Below, one piece after another: positions 59,616-64,000 of a stretch of 64,000 nucleotides of DNA. Each line of letters opens with the position of its first letter. The stretch's first letter is position 1. The notes beneath the pieces were generated by a model. The model was not told where the DNA came from and ran no database searches. It saw nothing but the letters and a program-made list of their open reading frames with translations. The DNA comes from Mycobacterium triplex (GTDB lineage Bacteria; Actinomycetota; Actinomycetes; Mycobacteriales; Mycobacteriaceae). The DNA lies in NCBI RefSeq assembly GCF_000689255.1, contig NZ_HG964446.1, forward strand, positions 2,534,057 to 2,598,056, written 5' to 3'. The position numbers and the translations under genes are program-made.

Positions 59616-61262
59616 GTGGAATTCAATCTCGCCCAAGTGTTCTCGGCTGTCGCGGCCGCCAATCCCGATCGCGACTGCATCGTATTCGGACACCGACGGT
59701 TCACTTTCTCGCAAACTGACGAACGCGCCCGGCGGCTCGCCCGGGCGCTGCACTCGTGGGGACTGGGCGTGCGTCGGGAACGCAGCGAGCTGGCCGCGCA
59801 CGAATCGGGCCAAAGCCATCTCGGTTTGTACCTTGCCAACGGCAACGAGTACCTCGAGGGCATGCTCGGCGCGTACCGGGCTCGGGTCGCCCCGTTCAAT
59901 GTGAACTATCGCTACGTCGCCGACGAATTGGTCTACCTGCTGGGCAATGCCGGCGCGGAAGCCGTGATGTACCAGGCGCGCTTCGCCCCGATGCTGGCCG
60001 AGGCACTGGATCGGTTGCCCGCGATGCGGCTGATCCACGTCGACGACGAGTCCGGAAACGATCCGTTGCCCGGGGCGGTGCGTTACGAGGAGTTGCTGGC
60101 CCTCAATGCCGGTGGGGTGTCCGACGAGCCGCTGGATGTCGTGCCCTCGCCCGACGATCTCTACATCCTCTATACCGGCGGCACCACCGGGATGCCCAAG
60201 GCGGTGCTGTGGCGCCAGAACGACATCTACCTGAACGCGATGGGCGGCCGGGTGTTCGGCACCGGGGAGATGACGACCAGCCTGCAGGAGATCGTGCAAC
60301 GATCACGGGCCGAGGGCCCCGGTTCGATGACGTGCGCGCCGCTGATGCACGGCGCCGCACAGTGGGCGGCGTTCATCAACCTGTGCAGCGGCCGGCCGTT
60401 CGTGATGGCGCCGACGACCACGCACTTCGATCCGGCCGAGGCGTGGGCGCTGGCCAGCCGGGAGCGCGTGGCGTCGCTGTCGATCGTCGGCGACGCGTTC
60501 GGGCGGCCTCTGGCCGATGCCCTCGAAGCGGGGGACTACGACCTGTCCGGGCTGTTCGTGCTGATCACCGGCGGAGCGGCACTCAGCGCCCCGCTCAAGC
60601 AACGATTCGTCGACCTGCTGCCGCAGCTGACGATCCTGGACGCGGGCGGGTCGTCGGAATCCGGCTCGCAGATGGGGCAGGTCTCCAGCCGGGCGCAGGG
60701 TGCCAGTGGCCGGTTCGCCCCGAATCCGGGCGCGGTGGTGGTCAGCGCGGACATGACCCGAATGTTGTCGCCGGGCGACGACGAGATCGGCTGGCTGGCC
60801 CAGCAGGGCCTGATACCGCTGGGCTACCTCGGCGATCCGGAGAAGACCGCCCGGACGTTCCCGGTGATCGACGGGATCCGGCATTCGGTGCCCGGCGACC
60901 GGGCCCGCTGGTTCGCCGACGGCCAGATCGAGCTGCTGGGCCGCGATTCGGTGACGATCAACTCCGGCGGCGAGAAGATCTTCGCCGAAGAGGTCGAGGC
61001 CGCGATCGCCGAGCATCCCGCCGTGTACGACGTCGTGGTGACCAGTCGGCCCAGCGCGCGGTGGACCAACGAGGTCGTCGCGATCGTGGCGCTGGCCGAC
61101 GGCGCAACGGCCGACGCGGACAGCATCATCGCCGAGGCCGCTCGCCATATCGCGCGTTACAAGCTGCCGAAGGCGGTGGTCTTCCGCGACCGCCTGCAAC
61201 GGTCACCGTCCGGCAAGGCCGACTACCGGTGGGCGAAAGCTCAAGCCGCACAAGATGTCTGA
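59616..61262 (+). CDS. Acyl-CoA synthetase (FadD19/steroid-type)
   Basis: 548 residues from GTG 59616, with GAGGAG upstream; the frame is open much further but codes for nothing recognisable there. ANL motifs: LYTGGTTGMPKAVLW (A3), GSSESGSQMG (A5 region), INSGGEKIFAEEVEAA (A8 region) and RSPSGKADYRWAK with the catalytic Lys (A10). Length and sequence are close to FadD19, which activates the C26-carboxylated steroid side chain, so a steroid or branched acid is a possible substrate. Divergent from the GDSL gene. Confidence 0.9.
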   Translation: MEFNLAQVFSAVAAANPDRDCIVFGHRRFTFSQTDERARRLARALHSWGLGVRRERSELAAHESGQSHLGLYLANGNEYLEGMLGAYRARVAPFNVNYRYVADELVYLLGNAGAEAVMYQARFAPMLAEALDRLPAMRLIHVDDESGNDPLPGAVRYEELLALNAGGVSDEPLDVVPSPDDLYILYTGGTTGMPKAVLWRQNDIYLNAMGGRVFGTGEMTTSLQEIVQRSRAEGPGSMTCAPLMHGAAQWAAFINLCSGRPFVMAPTTTHFDPAEAWALASRERVASLSIVGDAFGRPLADALEAGDYDLSGLFVLITGGAALSAPLKQRFVDLLPQLTILDAGGSSESGSQMGQVSSRAQGASGRFAPNPGAVVVSADMTRMLSPGDDEIGWLAQQGLIPLGYLGDPEKTARTFPVIDGIRHSVPGDRARWFADGQIELLGRDSVTINSGGEKIFAEEVEAAIAEHPAVYDVVVTSRPSARWTNEVVAIVALADGATADADSIIAEAARHIARYKLPKAVVFRDRLQRSPSGKADYRWAKAQAAQDV

Positions 61263-61283
61263 TTCGCGGTAGCCAAGCTCCGC

Positions 61284-61361
61284 GAGCGTGGGCCCTATGG
61301 ACGGTTTCACGGCGGTTTCGATACGTAGGGCCCACGCTCGGCGCGGGGGCTACCGTGAAAC
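61284..61361. repeat. Interleaved inverted repeats before iclR
   Basis: A perfect 14-bp inverted repeat, GAGCGTGGGCCCTA (61284-61297) and its complement (61326-61339), with a 28-base loop. Inside the loop GTTTCACGG (61304-61312) pairs with CCGTGAAAC (61353-61361), which includes the IclR start codon. The pairs interleave, as in a pseudoknot or two alternative hairpins. Confidence 0.8.
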
Positions 61362-62167
61362 ACGTGCAGAACAAGGAGCAACCGGCAGCGAACGAGCCGG
61401 CCGCCGATTCGCTTGTGCCGCAGTACCCGATCGAGTCGGTCGACAATGCGCTCAAGCTGCTGCTCCTGCTGGGCGAGCAACCGCAGATCCGGTTGAGCGA
61501 GGCGACCCGCTATCTGGGGGTGGCGTCGTCGACCGCGCACCGGCTGCTGGCGATGCTGACCTATCGCGGCTTCGTCCGCCAGGACCCGGTGTCCAAGGCT
61601 TACCTGCCCGGTCCGTCGTTGACCGGTGTGGCGTTTGCGATCTTCGGCCGCATCGACATTCAGGGCTGTGCCACGCCGGTCATGCGCGCGCTCTCCGACC
61701 AGCTGCGGGAAACGACTCATATCGGGATGCTCGACGGCGCCAACGTCCGTTTCGTCGCGGCGGTCGAGGGTCCGGCGGCGGTCCGGGTGGCGTCCCGCCT
61801 CGGGCGCACGATGCCGGCGCATTGCACCTCGACCGGCAAGGTCATGCTGGCCCAGCTGTCGCAGCCGCAATTGCATGCGCTGCTGCCCGACGAGCGGCTG
61901 GAGCGCGTCACCGCGCGCTCGATCGGCAGCCGCGCCGAGTTGGAGGACGAGCTCTTCCGTATCCGCGAGCGCGGCTACGCGATCAACCGCGAGGAGAGCG
62001 AGGAAGGCGTCGCCTCGGTCGCAGTGCCCATCCCCACCCGTGCTCCCGGCTTGCGGCTCGCGCTCAACGCGGCCGCGCCGCAGCATCGCCTCGACAGCAC
62101 GCGGCACGCTTCGGTTGCGGCCGCACTTGTGAAGGCGGCCAAGGAGATTGGCGACCAGTTGGGCTGA
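61355..62167 (+). CDS. IclR-family transcriptional regulator
   Basis: 270 residues from GTG 61355. The winged helix is IRLSEATRYLGVASSTAHRLLAML, and the IclR effector domain is seen in AHCTSTGKVMLAQL and ERGYAINREESEEGV. IclR proteins control aromatic and acyl catabolism. It follows the acyl-CoA synthetase gene by 92 bases on the same strand and precedes a convergent aldolase-SDR operon; both are plausible targets. Confidence 0.9.
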   Translation: MKHVQNKEQPAANEPAADSLVPQYPIESVDNALKLLLLLGEQPQIRLSEATRYLGVASSTAHRLLAMLTYRGFVRQDPVSKAYLPGPSLTGVAFAIFGRIDIQGCATPVMRALSDQLRETTHIGMLDGANVRFVAAVEGPAAVRVASRLGRTMPAHCTSTGKVMLAQLSQPQLHALLPDERLERVTARSIGSRAELEDELFRIRERGYAINREESEEGVASVAVPIPTRAPGLRLALNAAAPQHRLDSTRHASVAAALVKAAKEIGDQLG

Positions 62168-62176
62168 GACGGCTGC

Positions 62177-62311
62177 TCAGCTAGCGAAACCCGGTGTCCG
62201 GTAGGGGATTTCCGGGCACGGGAAAACGTCGTTGAGAGTGACGGTGCGCAGCTTGCGGGCCCGGATGATCTCCAGTGTCGCCGGCAGATACGAAGTTGTG
62301 ACCTTAAGCGG
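62177..62311 (-). pseudogene. Truncated C-terminal gene remnant, deacetylase-like
   Basis: A minus-strand frame of about 44 codons ends at a stop at 62177-62179 and encodes YLPATLEIIRARKLRTVTL and NDVFPCPEIPY. It resembles the end of a polysaccharide-deacetylase-type protein. Directly upstream in frame is the stop codon of the aldolase region, and there is no start, so it is the 3' stub of a lost gene. Assignment is tentative. Confidence 0.45.
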
Positions 62312-63037
62312 TCAGTCGGCTCGCAGCCGGGCGACCTCATGGCGCCACGCCGCGTCGGCGGTGAAGGCCGGCCCCAAATCGGGCAGGTCGTCCCAGTCGG
62401 CGTCGTCGATCTCGCGCAGGGTGCCGCCGGCCGAGAGCACCCGCAACGACATCCGGGCCAACCCGTCGAGACTGATCGCCTGCAACACCGCCTGCGGCAC
62501 AGTGGTTGCGGCGCTGGTGATTCCGTGCCCGCGCAGGATCACCACCGGCCGGTCGCGCATCGCGGCCACCATCTCCTTGCCCAACGCGCTGCTGCGGATC
62601 AGCACGGCGCGCGGGTAGACCGGCACGCCGTCGCGTGCCAGCCAGGCGCCCGGAATGTCGTAGGCGCCGTAGATGGGGCGGATCGTGACGCCGGCCAGAT
62701 CCGCGGCGACGACCGCCGGTGGGTGCAGATGCGCGACCGCCAGGTGCCGTGCATCGGCCAGCATGGTCTCGACGTGGATGGGCAGCTCGTTGGGGACGCG
62801 GTATCCGTCGAGTTCGCCGTCGGCGCCTGCGCTGCCGTCGAATCGGATCAGGCGGATGTCGCTGGGCCTGGTGTCGGCCACGCCGGTGTCGGAGTCGCTG
62901 CGGCAGCGCACGAGGAGACGATCGTCGTCGACGCGCAGACTCAGGTGCCCCAGCATCCCGTCGACCAGGCCGCGGGCCGCGGCGACCCGGCAGCCCAGGG
63001 CCACCAGGGCGCGTTGGCCGTCCAGCTCGCCGGTCAT
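62312..63037 (-). CDS. Class II aldolase/adducin-family protein
   Basis: 241 residues from ATG 63037. The zinc ligands are in VAHLHPPAVV (HxH) and VILRGHGI; an acidic catalytic residue would lie in IHVETML. Family members are aldolases or decarboxylases for hydroxy-ketoacids or ring-cleavage products. ATGA overlap with the SDR upstream shows a shared operon, and the C-terminal partner further upstream overlaps too. Likely aromatic-ring or sugar-acid catabolism. Confidence 0.88.
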   Translation of the reverse strand: MTGELDGQRALVALGCRVAAARGLVDGMLGHLSLRVDDDRLLVRCRSDSDTGVADTRPSDIRLIRFDGSAGADGELDGYRVPNELPIHVETMLADARHLAVAHLHPPAVVAADLAGVTIRPIYGAYDIPGAWLARDGVPVYPRAVLIRSSALGKEMVAAMRDRPVVILRGHGITSAATTVPQAVLQAISLDGLARMSLRVLSAGGTLREIDDADWDDLPDLGPAFTADAAWRHEVARLRAD

Positions 63038-63840
63038 CGCGGCCGCACTTTCGGGGTGCCGAGGCCGAATCCGCCGTCCGGGTGGATGGTCTCGCCGGTG
63101 ATGCCGCGGGACCGCCCGGACGCCAGGAACACGAACGACCAGGCGTGGTCTTCTCCGGACAGTGCGACGTTCAACGGGGTGCGCGCGGCGACGTCGCGTG
63201 CCCGGTCGGGGTAGTCGTCGAGGCGGGTGTCCTTGAGCCCCAGGCTGTTCAGGCCGCGGAGGTCGGTGTTGAGGGTGCCCCCGGGCGCCACGCCGTTGAC
63301 CCGGATATGCGGTGCGAGCTCGTGCGCCAACGACGCCACCAGCCCGCGCACGGCGAACTTCGACGACACGTACAGCACGCCGCCGCGGCCGGGGTAGTAC
63401 GACGACGCGGACTCGGTGAGGATGATCGACGGCTCGGTCCCGCTTCGCAGTGCCGACAGAGCCGCCTTGACCGACTGCAAATGGCTCAGCACGTTGGTGC
63501 GAAACATTTCGTCGAATGCGGCCGCGAGGTTGTCGGCGTCGAGATCGGCCACGCCCCGGTAGAAGTCGAAGACTCCCACGCAGTTGACCAGGACGTCGAG
63601 CCCGCCGAAGGAATCGACGGCCGCGGCGACCGCTCGGTGGTTGGCCTCGCTGGTGATCGCGTCTCCCTCGACCACGCGAACCTCGGGGCGCTGCGCGCGC
63701 AGCATCTCGCATTTGCCCGGATCGCGTTCCAGTACAGCAACTCTGGACTCTTCGGCCAAGAAGGCGTCGACGACCGCGCGGCCGATCCCGGATCCACCGC
63801 CCACGATCAGGGCACGTTTGCCGTGCAACCAGGCCCTCAC
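63034..63840 (-). CDS. SDR-family dehydrogenase (dihydrodiol dehydrogenase-like)
   Basis: 268 residues from GTG 63840, overlapping the upstream gene as GTGA; the frame remains open upstream. IVGGGSGIGRAV is the nucleotide-binding motif, VLERDPGKCEML provides the acidic NAD-selecting residue, VNCVGVFDFY is conserved, and the catalytic YVSSK is present. The sequence around GVFDFYRGVADLD resembles BphB/HcaB cis-dihydrodiol dehydrogenases. With the class II aldolase it forms an aromatic-degradation-type operon. Confidence 0.88.
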   Translation of the reverse strand: MRAWLHGKRALIVGGGSGIGRAVVDAFLAEESRVAVLERDPGKCEMLRAQRPEVRVVEGDAITSEANHRAVAAAVDSFGGLDVLVNCVGVFDFYRGVADLDADNLAAAFDEMFRTNVLSHLQSVKAALSALRSGTEPSIILTESASSYYPGRGGVLYVSSKFAVRGLVASLAHELAPHIRVNGVAPGGTLNTDLRGLNSLGLKDTRLDDYPDRARDVAARTPLNVALSGEDHAWSFVFLASGRSRGITGETIHPDGGFGLGTPKVRPR

Positions 63841-64000
63841 TCCGGATCGGGCAGCAGCGGCGCGTGCGAGTTCCCCACCATCGCCGCCATCGTTCGGGGG
63901 TTCTGCCACGTCAGTGCCTCCACCTCTAGTGCGTCCAGGCTGATCCACCGCCCCGTTCGGGGTGCGCGGATCAGCAGCCTCGATCCATTGCGGGTGTCGA
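63837..64000 (-). CDS. C-terminus of an unrecognised protein (partial)
   Basis: The minus-strand frame is open from the window edge and ends at TGA 63837-63839, overlapping the SDR start by GTGA. The visible 54 residues include LLIRAPRTGRWISLDALEVEAL and NSHAPLLPDPE. I do not recognise it; position suggests the first or an upstream gene of the SDR-aldolase operon. The beginning lies beyond 64000. Confidence 0.65.
   Translation of the reverse strand, partial: DTRNGSRLLIRAPRTGRWISLDALEVEALTWQNPRTMAAMVGNSHAPLLPDPE

Noticed and set aside
59756..61354. Long plus-strand frame upstream of the IclR gene
   Set aside because: It overlaps the acyl-CoA synthetase gene in another frame and codes for nothing recognisable; the true IclR start is GTG 61355.
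1..64000. CRISPR arrays, insertion sequences, rRNA genes
   Set aside because: No regularly spaced repeats with unique spacers, no transposase-like protein and no rRNA sequence were seen. The only element-like structure is the DUF559 unit.

Overview
The window is high-GC DNA from a Mycobacterium, most likely a slow-growing non-tuberculous species. The first 20 kb follows the M. tuberculosis Rv2690c-Rv2667 gene order: APC permease, TRAM RNA methyltransferase, dxs, RNase D-like, DUF3000, echA15, hemE-hemY-chdC, methyltransferase, msrB, aftC, secreted hydrolase, RibD-like reductase, AFG1/ZapE ATPase, GNAT, exported protein, clpC2. Mycobacterium-specific families (AftC, MmpS/MmpL, EspB, ClpC2, CmtR, DUF732, Sap/GAP) support this. 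Homology calls come from motif recognition and memory of these families; no search was run.

Layout. 1-20.6 kb: conserved core, carrying isoprenoid precursor synthesis (Dxs), the coproporphyrin-dependent haem branch (HemE, CgoX/HemY, ChdC) and arabinan synthesis (AftC). It is interrupted by two lineage-specific pieces: a CPA-type antiporter before dxs, and a DUF559 nuclease-like gene flanked by identical 62-bp direct repeats. 20.7-28.7 kb: DUF732 secreted proteins, lipoprotein, CmtR metal sensor with a CDF efflux pump, and an envelope-glycolipid set (two glycosyltransferases, Sap/GAP transporter, polysaccharide deacetylase). 28.9-33.6 kb: divergent PknD-like kinase with NHL repeats, GtrA, VOC protein, PhoU and DUF3349, then a gene-poor tract with short direct repeats. 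34-38.6 kb: WXG protein/WXG-DUF1023 hydrolase/lipoprotein operon, HicAB-type toxin-antitoxin, four tRNA genes. 38.8-48.3 kb: MFS-cyclic-nucleotide-domain fusion with an ATP-grasp ligase, MmpS/MmpL plus TetR, and an isolated EspB-like gene behind a TetR-type operator. 48.4-64 kb: CoA-thioester and aromatic/steroid-type catabolism (enoyl-CoA hydratase, two FadD-type ligases, SDRs, class II aldolase, decayed flavin monooxygenase) with LysR, TetR and IclR regulators, plus catalase-like, TauE, RsfA-like, DedA and GDSL genes.

Two regulatory themes recur. Ten genes have a TANNNT -10 element ending 6-8 nt before the start codon, implying leaderless mRNAs. Several promoters are overlaid by clean dyads (clpC2, hicAB, espB-like, TetR genes), suggesting local control. 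The strongest candidates for something undescribed are the repeat-flanked DUF559 unit, the MFS-cNMP/ATP-grasp pair, and the WXG-hydrolase operon.
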